A stretch of 64,000 bases of DNA from Haliea sp964022665 (lineage in GTDB: Bacteria > Pseudomonadota > Gammaproteobacteria > Pseudomonadales > Halieaceae), in NCBI GenBank assembly GCA_964022665.1, contig CAXIDF010000015.1:1-64000 (forward strand), given 5' to 3'. This document shows positions 26,825 to 34,832 of this stretch, piece by piece. Each line of letters starts with the position of its first letter. The first letter of the stretch is position 1. The notes under the pieces were generated by a model that did no database searches, was not told where the DNA came from, and saw nothing but the letters and a program-made list of their open reading frames with translations. Made by a program: the position numbers and the translations under genes.

Positions 26825-28105
26825 TTACTTGATGTCGACGAAGGCTTCGTCGCGGATTTTGCGCAGCCAGGCGTCCAGCTCTTCGTCGTACTTGCGCTGG
26901 TGTAGTGCTTCGGTGGCGCGATTGCGTATGGCCTGGGCGGTCATGTCCTGTTCGCGGCGCTCCATCACTTCCAGGATGTGCCAGCCGAATTGGCTTTTCA
27001 CTGGCTCGGAGATCTCTCCCACGGCGGTATCGGCCATGGCAGCCTCGAATTCGGGCACCATCTGCCCCGGGGTGGTCCAGCCCAGGTCACCGCCCTCGGC
27101 GGCGGAGCCGATGTCCTTGGAGTACTCGCGGGCCAACTCGCCGAAGTCCTCGCCCTGCAGGACACGGTTTCTCAGTTCCTCTGCGCGGGCCCTGGCCTGC
27201 TCATCCGTCATGATCTCCGACGGCTGCACCAGTATGTGGCGCACGCGGGTCTGGTTGACCATCTGCTCGCCGCCGCGCATATCGGCGAGGTTGATCAGGT
27301 GCAAGCCGGAGGGGCTGCGGATCGGGTCTGATGTGGTGCCCACCTCAAGGCCGGGGGCGACGTCGCTGAACAGGCTGGGCAGGTCTTCCAGCTTGCGCCA
27401 GCCCAGGTCGCCGCCGGAAAACTGGTAGCGGCCATCGTTGGAGGAAATTACCTGGTCGAAGGCTTCGCCGCGGCGGATGCGTTGCAGCAGGCCATTGAGG
27501 TAGCTGCGCGCGGCATCCACCTCGTCGTTCGGCGAATCCTCCGGTAGGGGCAGCAGTGCGTGGAGAATACGGTATTCGGGCTGGGTCAGTTTCTGGCCTT
27601 CGGGCGATGCAAGAAAGTTGCGGACCTCCTGCTCGGATATCTGGATACGCTGGTTCACGTTGCCGGACTGTACGCGCTGGATGATCATCTCCCGGCGCAC
27701 CTGCTCACGCATCGCGGCGTAGGACTGGCCCTGCTGCTCCAGTGCTGCGCTGAAATCCGCGAGGCTCATGCGGTTCTGCGCGGCGACGCGCTCCATGGCC
27801 TGGTTCAGCTGGGCGTCCGAGATACGCGCGCCCACCCGGTTGCCAAGCTGCAGCTGGATACTCTCCAGGATCAGCCGGTCCAGGGTTTCGCGGATCAAGA
27901 CGTCTTCCGGAGGCATTTCGACGCCTCGCGCCTCCAGGCTCTGGGTAATCGCGGCGACGCGCTCGCGCAGTTCGCTGGCCATGATCACGTCGTCGTCGAC
28001 GATGGCCACAACCTGATCGAGAATCTGGGTTTGAGCTTGCGTCTGGCCGACAAGGAGCAGTGTCGCGGCAAGCCCCGCGGCCAACAGTGCGGATTTAATA
28101 GTCAC
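26825..28105 (-). CDS. surA: Periplasmic chaperone/peptidyl-prolyl isomerase SurA
   Basis: Periplasmic chaperone for outer-membrane proteins, LptD included. From GTG 28105 the 426-aa product has a signal peptide ending near GQTQAQT. The SurA N-domain follows (ILDQVVAIVDDDVIMASELR), then two parvulin domains; the second is clear (VRHILVQPSEIMTDEQ, GDLGWTTPGQMVPEFE, FGWHILEV). TTG 28114 is an alternative start. The start region overlaps the end of lptD by about 11 bp, coupling the chaperone to its main client. Confidence 0.95.
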   Translation of the reverse strand: MTIKSALLAAGLAATLLLVGQTQAQTQILDQVVAIVDDDVIMASELRERVAAITQSLEARGVEMPPEDVLIRETLDRLILESIQLQLGNRVGARISDAQLNQAMERVAAQNRMSLADFSAALEQQGQSYAAMREQVRREMIIQRVQSGNVNQRIQISEQEVRNFLASPEGQKLTQPEYRILHALLPLPEDSPNDEVDAARSYLNGLLQRIRRGEAFDQVISSNDGRYQFSGGDLGWRKLEDLPSLFSDVAPGLEVGTTSDPIRSPSGLHLINLADMRGGEQMVNQTRVRHILVQPSEIMTDEQARARAEELRNRVLQGEDFGELAREYSKDIGSAAEGGDLGWTTPGQMVPEFEAAMADTAVGEISEPVKSQFGWHILEVMERREQDMTAQAIRNRATEALHQRKYDEELDAWLRKIRDEAFVDIK

Positions 28106-30455
28106 GTTCGTCAAAACCTCGAATCATGTCTTCAAGCAGGTCGGTGACCCGGCTGCCAAAGCCGCCCATGCCCTTCAGCAGGACCTGGACCTGTGTGGAG
28201 TAGCGCCGCTCCAGGTTGGGATCGGTGAAATCCGGATCCTGGCTCGACGCCGTATCGATGTAGCGCAGATGCAGCAGGCGCACGCGCCAGCAGCAGCTAT
28301 CGTATTCGATTCCGACCATATCTTCCACGCTCGTGCTGCCCTCGACACTGAAGTTGACGGCACCGAACACGCTCCAGCGGTTGTTCACAGGGTAGTAGGC
28401 GGACAGGTGTGCCTGCTCCGTGACGATATCGCTGTCGACCAGGTTGACGGGGCGACGGTAGGAGTAGCCCACGTTGAACAGGGCCTTGTCGGAACGCTGG
28501 TAGCTGGCGTATGCACTGCCGGCGTTCATGTTGCCGCTATCGGGGTCCCACACCAGGCTGTTGCGCAGGCTCAGGCGCTTGTTCGGGGTGAAGGTCACCT
28601 CGCCGGCCATTTCGGAGGTGGACTGGTCGAGCGCCGTGTCATCCGGGTTCAGGCGCACACGTCGATCACGCAGGTAGAAAATCTGCCCGACGCTGGCGCT
28701 CAGGTATTCGCGGCCGTCTTCAGCGCTGATATAGCGCGTGGTGAGGCCGAGGGAAAGGCGATTGGCGTCGTCCAGCCGGTCGCGCCCGGAAAAGCGGGTC
28801 TCCCGGAACAGCTGGTTGTAGGTGAAGGTGAGCTCGGCGCTGTCAAAGTCCGGTTGTGTCGATTGATCGTCGTATTCGCTGATCAGGTAATAGGCGCGCG
28901 GCTCCAGTGTTTGCAGCAGCGGCTTGCCGGCCAGGCTGGTGGACCGCTCAAAGAACAGACCGCCATCGAGGGAGGCCAGCGCCGAGCCCGCGGAGGGGCT
29001 GTCGTCGCCGAGTTGCCCGCTGTCGTTCAGTTCGTACTCCAGGTAGCGGTATTTGGCGGTGGAGTTGATAAAGCCGTACTGCCACAGCATGGGGTAGACG
29101 GCGCCGCCTTCCATGTACATCCGCTGGCCGGTCACCACGTCCTCGTTGGAGTCGAAGTAGGAGTACTGGGAGAGGAAGATGGGGGCGATATTGAAAGGGG
29201 TATTTTCGTTGCGGTAGCGTGCCGTGATCTGCGGCAGCTTCTGATAGTCATTTTCCAGGTCGTCGGCGAGGGACTGGAACTCCTGTAACTCCAGGCCGAT
29301 CAGCCACTGGTCACCGAGATAGTCCAGTGCTCCCAGCTGCAACAGGCTGGTCTGGCGCTTGGTGTCCAGGTTGGAGGTGTTGAGGTCCTTGAAGTAATCG
29401 ACATCGCTCACCCGCGAGTAGTCGATGTGCGAGCGCCAGCGCTGCTCGAACAGGCCGTTCTGGCGCACGTTGGCCAGCCAGCGGGAGTCGTCGCTGACAT
29501 CCGGGCGCTCGCGGGCGTAGCGGTCGTCGCTGCCCATCCAGCTGCCGCCCACCGACCACATTCCGGTATTGCGGCCCAGGTAGCGGGTTGCAATTTCGTG
29601 GTTCAGCCCGCGTTCCTGAATGAAGCGCGGGGTGTACAACGCGTCGTAGTTGGGGGCCAGGTTGAGGTAAACCGGCACGGCGAGGTCCAGCCCGCCGTTG
29701 CTGTCGGAGCTGATATCCGGCCACAACAGGCCGGTACGCCGGCGGTCGTCCAGCGGGAAGCGCACCCAGGGCAGGTAGAGTACGGGTACACCCGCCACGT
29801 CCAGTTTGGCGCCGGTTGCCGTGCCCAGCCCCTCTAGCAGGTCGAGTTTGATGCTGTCGGCGCGCATCGCCCACTCTTCGTCATCGGGCGCGCAATAGGA
29901 CAGTCGTCCATCATGGATGTACAGCGTGCCGTCCGCCGCGCGCCGCAACTGTGCGGCGCTGCCGTTCAAGTGCTGCGCGTGCAGTACGAATTCGCTGTCG
30001 CGGATACTGGCTTCACCACTGTTGGCGGAGTAGCTCGCCTCTTCGCCACGCAGTAGTACCCCCGGTTCGCGCAGCGTGATGCCGCCACTGACGGTGCCTT
30101 CGCGCTCGGCGCGGTCGAAATAGCCGTCCTCGCCGCGCAACTGCCGATAACCCTGGTCGACACTGACACCACCGCGCAGGTAGACATCGTCACCCTGTAA
30201 TTCGGACTCGGTGGCGCGGGCCCGGATGTCGGAAATTTCGGGTCTATCGTCCGGGTCTGACTCCGCCAGCGGGTCCACATAGTGGCCGCCGCAGCGCAGG
30301 CATTGCGCGTCCCGCTCGGCCTCGGGCGTCTCCCCTGTCGACACCCAGTCCAGTTCCTTCGCATCATCGGCTACCGCGCCCATGGCGAGCAGGCCAAGGA
30401 CAATAGCGAAGTGGCGCAACCGGGAGCGTTGGGGAGTTTGCGAGGGCGGAATCAT
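28095..30455 (-). CDS. lptD: LPS-assembly protein LptD
   Basis: Outer-membrane beta-barrel that inserts LPS in the outer leaflet with LptE. The start at ATG 30455 gives a plain signal peptide (LRHFAIVLGLLAMGAVA) and 786 aa; ATG 30500 would add 15 residues. The N-terminal OstA-like beta-jellyroll (GDDVYLRGGVSVDQGYRQL, RGEDGYFDR) is followed by the barrel domain. Cysteine pairs near the N-terminus (CLRC) and in the barrel (DSCCWRVRL) fit the interdomain disulfides needed for function. It heads lptD-surA-pdxA and is divergent from amgK. Confidence 0.95.
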   Translation of the reverse strand: MIPPSQTPQRSRLRHFAIVLGLLAMGAVADDAKELDWVSTGETPEAERDAQCLRCGGHYVDPLAESDPDDRPEISDIRARATESELQGDDVYLRGGVSVDQGYRQLRGEDGYFDRAEREGTVSGGITLREPGVLLRGEEASYSANSGEASIRDSEFVLHAQHLNGSAAQLRRAADGTLYIHDGRLSYCAPDDEEWAMRADSIKLDLLEGLGTATGAKLDVAGVPVLYLPWVRFPLDDRRRTGLLWPDISSDSNGGLDLAVPVYLNLAPNYDALYTPRFIQERGLNHEIATRYLGRNTGMWSVGGSWMGSDDRYARERPDVSDDSRWLANVRQNGLFEQRWRSHIDYSRVSDVDYFKDLNTSNLDTKRQTSLLQLGALDYLGDQWLIGLELQEFQSLADDLENDYQKLPQITARYRNENTPFNIAPIFLSQYSYFDSNEDVVTGQRMYMEGGAVYPMLWQYGFINSTAKYRYLEYELNDSGQLGDDSPSAGSALASLDGGLFFERSTSLAGKPLLQTLEPRAYYLISEYDDQSTQPDFDSAELTFTYNQLFRETRFSGRDRLDDANRLSLGLTTRYISAEDGREYLSASVGQIFYLRDRRVRLNPDDTALDQSTSEMAGEVTFTPNKRLSLRNSLVWDPDSGNMNAGSAYASYQRSDKALFNVGYSYRRPVNLVDSDIVTEQAHLSAYYPVNNRWSVFGAVNFSVEGSTSVEDMVGIEYDSCCWRVRLLHLRYIDTASSQDPDFTDPNLERRYSTQVQVLLKGMGGFGSRVTDLLEDMIRGFDERDY

Positions 30456-30543
30456 CAGGGTTAGGTGCAATTTCTGGCGTAAAACGGGATGATAATGCAT
30501 CGTCCCCGGCTTGTCCGGGTCTTTTTCATTGCGGGAGCGTCCG

Positions 30544-31572
30544 ATGTCTCTACCGCCAAGCGGGCTGTTGCCCTGGGCCCTGAATGTGTTGCCGCCGGGG
30601 GCTGCCGGGGAGGCGGTTTTGCAGCCGCTGGCAGGCGATGCCAGTCAGCGTCGCTACTTCCGGCTGCAAACACCGGCGCAGAACTACATGGCCGTCGATT
30701 CGCCGCCGGCAACGCAGAAGAACCGCGAGTTTCTCGCCATCCGTCAACAGCTGGAAACGGGGGGCGTGCGCGTTCCGCGGCTACTGGAGGCGGATATCGA
30801 ACAGGGCTATATGCTGCTGGAGGACCTGGGCGATCGCCTGTTGCAGGATGCCCTGACGGTCGACTCTGTGGACGACTATTACCAGCGCGCACTGGCCGTG
30901 CAGCAGCGCATGGCAAACCTGGCCAACGATGCGTTGGCGCTGCCTGCCTATGACAACGTGCTGCTGGCTGAGGAATTGGCACGTTTTCCGCAATGGTTTG
31001 TGACCGCGTTACTGGGTTTGTCGCTCTCGGATGACGAGCTTGCGCTGCTGGCGCAGCTGGACGGCCTGCTTATCGGTAGCGCCCTGGCCCAGCCGAGGGT
31101 GCTGGTGCACAGGGACTTTCACAGCCGCAACCTGATGTGCACAGGGGATGGGCAGCTCGCCGTGATCGATTTCCAGGATGCGGTGCTCGGGCCCGCCACC
31201 TACGATGCCGTTTCCCTGCTCAAGGATTGTTACCTGCGCTGGCCCCGGGAACGCGTGGTGGTCTGGGCACTGGCCTACCGCGATAACCTGTGTGACGCCG
31301 CGCTGTTGCCGGCGGTAGACGACGCTACGTTCTTGCGCTGGTTTGACTGGATGGGCCTGCAGCGGCACCTGAAAGTGTTGGGGACCTTTGCCCGGCTGGC
31401 GCTGCGCGATGGCAAGACACAGTACTTGCAGGATCTGCCTTTGGTGGTCGATTACGTGCAGGAAGCCTTCGCCCTGTATGCCGGGGAGGATGCGGCGCTG
31501 GATGCGGCGGGCGCCTGGTTTGAGCACCGCCTGCTGCCCGTTATCCGGCGTCAGCATTGGAGTCGGGGATGA
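30544..31572 (+). CDS. amgK: N-acetylmuramate/N-acetylglucosamine anomeric kinase AmgK
   Basis: Phosphorylates MurNAc (and GlcNAc) at the anomeric carbon in the peptidoglycan-recycling bypass that avoids de novo UDP-MurNAc synthesis. ATG 30544 has GGGAG 6 bases upstream. The 342-aa aminoglycoside-phosphotransferase-fold protein has the ATP loop AGDASQRRYFRL (about residues 30-41), catalytic VHRDFHSRNLM and metal-binding VIDFQDAVLGPATYD. It overlaps murU by 4 bp and is divergent from lptD, as in Pseudomonas putida. Confidence 0.93.
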   Translation: MSLPPSGLLPWALNVLPPGAAGEAVLQPLAGDASQRRYFRLQTPAQNYMAVDSPPATQKNREFLAIRQQLETGGVRVPRLLEADIEQGYMLLEDLGDRLLQDALTVDSVDDYYQRALAVQQRMANLANDALALPAYDNVLLAEELARFPQWFVTALLGLSLSDDELALLAQLDGLLIGSALAQPRVLVHRDFHSRNLMCTGDGQLAVIDFQDAVLGPATYDAVSLLKDCYLRWPRERVVVWALAYRDNLCDAALLPAVDDATFLRWFDWMGLQRHLKVLGTFARLALRDGKTQYLQDLPLVVDYVQEAFALYAGEDAALDAAGAWFEHRLLPVIRRQHWSRG

Positions 31573-32276
31573 AGGTGATGATTCTGGCCGCGGGCTTCGG
31601 CGAGCGCATGCGGCCCCTGACCGAGCATACCCCCAAACCCTTGTTGCAGGCGGGTGGCCAGCCCTTGATCGCCTACCATATCGAGGCGCTCGCTGCGCTC
31701 GGCCTGGATGATCTGGTGATCAATGTTGCGCACCTGGGGCAGCAGATTATCGACTGGTGCGGTGACGGCCGGCGCTGGGGCGTGCGTATCCGCTACTCCC
31801 GCGAGCCGGAACCTCTGGAGACGGCGGGTGGCATTCAGCACGCGCTCCCGCTGCTGGGGGAGGCCCCTTTTCTGGTGGTGAACGGCGATGTGTGGACCGA
31901 ATACCCTCTACAGCGCTTGCTGACCCACACGCACTTGCCCGCCGGCGCTGCGCATCTCGTGTTGGTCGACAACCCGCCGCAGCACCCGCTGGGTGATTTT
32001 CAGCTCACGACAACGGGCCGCGTAGTGGCCCGGCCGCCCGAGGCCGCGGGCCTGACCTATGCGGGTATCGGTGTTTTCAGCCCCGGCTTCTTTGTCGACA
32101 TGGCGCCGGGCAAACGGCCCCTGCGGCCCCTGCTGGATGCCGCAATTGCTGTTGAGCGTGTGTCAGGCGAACATTTTGTCGGCGCCTGGGCTGATGTCGG
32201 TACGCCCGAGCGTTTGCAGGCACTGGATGCGAGGCTCAGCGCGGCCAGTCGCGGCCAGTCGCGGCACGGCCGGTAG
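31569..32276 (+). CDS. murU: N-acetylmuramate-1-phosphate uridylyltransferase MurU
   Basis: Makes UDP-MurNAc from the AmgK product. The 235-aa protein has the nucleotidyltransferase signature MILAAGFGERMRPLTEHTPK and KPLLQAGGQPLIAYHIEAL, then FLVVNGDVWTEYPL. It starts at ATG 31569 inside the amgK stop (ATGA). Its 3' end contains a 10-bp tandem repeat that encodes part of a short Ser/Arg/Gly-rich tail. Confidence 0.93.
   Translation: MKVMILAAGFGERMRPLTEHTPKPLLQAGGQPLIAYHIEALAALGLDDLVINVAHLGQQIIDWCGDGRRWGVRIRYSREPEPLETAGGIQHALPLLGEAPFLVVNGDVWTEYPLQRLLTHTHLPAGAAHLVLVDNPPQHPLGDFQLTTTGRVVARPPEAAGLTYAGIGVFSPGFFVDMAPGKRPLRPLLDAAIAVERVSGEHFVGAWADVGTPERLQALDARLSAASRGQSRHGR
32241..32265 (+). repeat. 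10-bp tandem repeat at the 3' end of murU
   Basis: Two and a half copies of GCGGCCAGTC in direct tandem, just before the murU stop codon. The unit is not a multiple of three, so loss or gain of a copy would shift the frame and change the last residues of MurU. Confidence 0.85.
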
Positions 32277-32344
32277 CGGCACGGGATGATCTGTCTGCAC
32301 TTAGCAGCTAGAATAGCGGCCTGTCCAGATACCGGAGCCAGTAC

Positions 32345-33025
32345 ATGGCCGATTACCTGATTGCACCGTCGATTCTCTCGGCGAATTTCGCCCGTCTCGG
32401 GGAAGAAGTGGATGCAGTGCTCGCCGCGGGCGCCGATGTGGTGCATTTCGATGTCATGGACAACCACTACGTGCCCAATCTCACCATCGGCCCGATGGTG
32501 TGCAAGGCTCTGCGCAAGCATGGCGTCACGGCGCCTATCGACGTCCACCTGATGGTGAGCCCGGTGGATCGGCTGATCGGCGATTTTGCCGAAGCGGGGG
32601 CGAGCTACATTACCTTTCATCCCGATGCCTCAACCCACGTCGATCGCTCGTTGCAAATGATTCGCGATGCGGGCTGCAAGAGTGGGCTGGTTTTCAACCC
32701 CCATGCCGGCCTTGAGGCCTTGCGCTATGTGATGGACAAGGTGGATATGATATTGCTGATGTCCGTCAACCCCGGCTTTGGCGGTCAATCCTTCATCCCG
32801 GGTACCCTGGACAAATTGCGCGAGGCGCGGGCGCTGATCGATGCCTCGGGCTACGACATTCGGCTGGAAATCGATGGCGGGGTGACAACAGGCAATATCG
32901 CCGATATTGCCGCTGCAGGCGCAGACACCTTCGTCGCCGGCTCGGCCATTTTCAACGCGCCCGACTACCGCGCCGTGATTGCGGACATGCGGGCGGCGCT
33001 GGCTGAGGTGCAACAGACCGGATGA
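32345..33025 (+). CDS. rpe: Ribulose-phosphate 3-epimerase
   Basis: Pentose-phosphate enzyme interconverting ribulose-5-phosphate and xylulose-5-phosphate. The 226-aa TIM-barrel protein has IAPSILSANFARLGEEV, VHFDVMDNHYVPNLTIGP, DVHLMV, MSVNPGFGGQSFIPG and IDGGVTTGNIADIAAAGAD. It overlaps trpE by 4 bp (ATGA). The phosphoglycolate phosphatase gene (gph) that lies between rpe and trpE in pseudomonads is absent. Confidence 0.97.
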   Translation: MADYLIAPSILSANFARLGEEVDAVLAAGADVVHFDVMDNHYVPNLTIGPMVCKALRKHGVTAPIDVHLMVSPVDRLIGDFAEAGASYITFHPDASTHVDRSLQMIRDAGCKSGLVFNPHAGLEALRYVMDKVDMILLMSVNPGFGGQSFIPGTLDKLREARALIDASGYDIRLEIDGGVTTGNIADIAAAGADTFVAGSAIFNAPDYRAVIADMRAALAEVQQTG

Positions 33026-34512
33026 ATGAAGCGGACTTCAATGCTCTGGCGGCACAGGGCTACAACCGGATTCCGGTCAGCATCGAGGTGCTGGCGGACC
33101 TGGAAACACCGGTCAGTACTTACCGCAAGCTGGGTGAAGGGGCCTATTCCTACTTCTTCGAGTCGGTGCAGGGCGGGGAGAAGTGGGGGCGCTACTCAAT
33201 TATTGGCTTGCCCTGTCGCACCCTGTTGCGGGTGTTTGGAAACCGGGTGGAAGTGCTGGTGGATGGTGCAGTGGTGGAGCAGGCTGAAGTGGCCGACCCG
33301 CTGGACTATGTCGAGGCATTCCAGCAGCGCTACCGCAGCGCGCCGGATGCCGGGTTGCCGGTGTTTCACGGCGGCCTGGTGGGCTATTTTGGCTACGACA
33401 CCGTGCGCTATGTGGAGCCGCGCCTGCGCGACAGCGCGCCCGCCGACGAGCTGGGCAATCCCGATATCCTGCTCATGGTGTCCGAGGAAGTGCTGGTCTT
33501 CGACAACCTGTCGGGCACCATTCGCCTGATCGTCAACGCGGACCCGGAACAGCCTTCCGCTCTGGCCTCAGCGCAGGCGCGTTTGCGCGGGTTGGCTCTG
33601 CGCTTGCGCGAGCCCATGCCGCCATTGCCTGATGTGGCGCTGGCCGGTGCCAACAGCGATGCACTGGAAGCGTCCGCCCGCTCGCATTTCGACGAGGCAG
33701 GTTTCGCGCAGGTGGTGGAGCGCATCAAGGACTACGTACTGGCGGGCGACGTCATGCAGGTGGTGCCTTCGCAGCGCCTGCAGGTGCCGTTCAGTGCGCC
33801 GCCGCTGAATCTGTACCGCGCCCTGCGCAACCTGAACCCCTCGCCCTACATGTATTACCTGGATCTGGGTGATTTCCACATTGTGGGGTCGTCCCCCGAG
33901 ATTCTGGCGCGGCTGCAGGATAACGAGGTGACCGTGCGTCCACTGGCGGGCACACGCCGCCGCGGACACAGCGAAGCTGAAGACAAGGCACTGGAGGCGG
34001 AGTTACTGGCGGACCCCAAGGAGATCGCCGAGCACCTGATGCTGATTGACCTGGGTCGCAACGACATCGGCCGCATCGCGCGTATCGGCTCTGTCGCACT
34101 GAGCGATAAAATGGCTGTGGAGCGCTATTCCCACGTCATGCACATCGTGTCCAATGTCAGTGGTCAGCTGGCGCCCGGCAAGTCGGCCATCGACGTGCTG
34201 CGGGCAACGCTGCCTGCCGGCACCCTGAGTGGTGCGCCAAAAATCCGCGCCATGGAAATCATCGACGAACTGGAGCCGGTGAAGCGCGGTGTGTATGGCG
34301 GCGCGGTCGGCTATGTGTCCTGGGCAGGCGAGATGGATACGGCGATAGCCATTCGCACCGCGGTCATCAAGAACGACACACTGTATGTGCAGGTGGGCGC
34401 GGGTGTGGTCGCGGATTCGGTGCCGCGGCTGGAGTGGAAGGAAACGCACAACAAGGCGCGTGCCATGTTCCGCGCAGCGTCCATGGTGTTGGCGGGGCTT
34501 GAGTCACCGTGA
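33022..34512 (+). CDS. trpE: Anthranilate synthase component I TrpE
   Basis: Converts chorismate to anthranilate with ammonia supplied by TrpG. The 496-aa product has the N-terminal tryptophan-binding region (PVSIEVLADLETPVSTYRKL), GDVMQVVPSQRL, ARLQDNEVTVRPLAGTRRRG, DLGRNDIGRIA, and the C-terminal GAGVVADSVPRLEWKETHNKA. It is coupled to rpe by ATGA. Its partner gene trpG is 20 kb downstream, beyond a catabolic island. No leader peptide or attenuator is seen. Confidence 0.97.
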   Translation: MNEADFNALAAQGYNRIPVSIEVLADLETPVSTYRKLGEGAYSYFFESVQGGEKWGRYSIIGLPCRTLLRVFGNRVEVLVDGAVVEQAEVADPLDYVEAFQQRYRSAPDAGLPVFHGGLVGYFGYDTVRYVEPRLRDSAPADELGNPDILLMVSEEVLVFDNLSGTIRLIVNADPEQPSALASAQARLRGLALRLREPMPPLPDVALAGANSDALEASARSHFDEAGFAQVVERIKDYVLAGDVMQVVPSQRLQVPFSAPPLNLYRALRNLNPSPYMYYLDLGDFHIVGSSPEILARLQDNEVTVRPLAGTRRRGHSEAEDKALEAELLADPKEIAEHLMLIDLGRNDIGRIARIGSVALSDKMAVERYSHVMHIVSNVSGQLAPGKSAIDVLRATLPAGTLSGAPKIRAMEIIDELEPVKRGVYGGAVGYVSWAGEMDTAIAIRTAVIKNDTLYVQVGAGVVADSVPRLEWKETHNKARAMFRAASMVLAGLESP

Positions 34513-34770
34513 ACGACCGGGAGCAGCTGTAAGCCCTGCTGGCACGCTGCGACAACCCCTACGCGCTGCTCTTCCTGCCTACGGGGCACTCGACTGGCTT
34601 TGTCCGAGCTGGGTGGAGGTGCCCGAGGAAGCCATAGGCATTACCCCCGCGGGACTGGCCAGCCTGCTTGAGAGCAACGAATTGAAGGTGGCAGCGCACT
34701 ACCCGGGCAACTGAAAGAGGTGCCGGGTGCGTTTTTTCAGGATGTGTTGGTACTGGAAAAGCCCCGCTAG
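34509..34770 (+). pseudogene. Decayed small gene directly downstream of trpE
   Basis: A GTG at 34509 overlaps the trpE stop as GTGA, the same coupling used elsewhere here, but an in-frame TAA follows at 34530 after seven codons. Protein-like sequence continues in three frames: ALLARCDNPYALLFLP in the first, ALDWLCPSWVEVPEEAIGI to KVAAHYPG in the second (to about 34708), and EVPGAFFQDVLVLEKPR ending at TAG 34770 in the third. Together they would form about 87 residues. One nonsense change plus two shifts, each consistent with a single-base deletion, explain it. The family is not recognised. Confidence 0.6.
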
Positions 34771-34817
34771 AGCCTTGCCCCGCCTTGCGGGCGGGGCGCT
34801 GGAACGCTAGCGGGGCT
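34760..34817. terminator. Nested inverted repeat, probable bidirectional terminator
   Basis: An outer 11-bp perfect inverted repeat, AGCCCCGCTAG (34760-34770) and CTAGCGGGGCT (34807-34817), encloses an inner 8-bp hairpin GCCCCGCC/GGCGGGGC (34777-34784 and 34790-34797). It lies between the trpE remnant and the convergent TonB receptor stop at 34833. It can fold on either strand. No T-tract follows, so termination strength is uncertain. Confidence 0.7.
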
Positions 34818-34832
34818 GAGTCGGGTTGACGC

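Noticed and set aside
28269..29288. 339-codon open frame on the plus strand
   Set aside because: It is antisense to lptD and has no recognisable domain.
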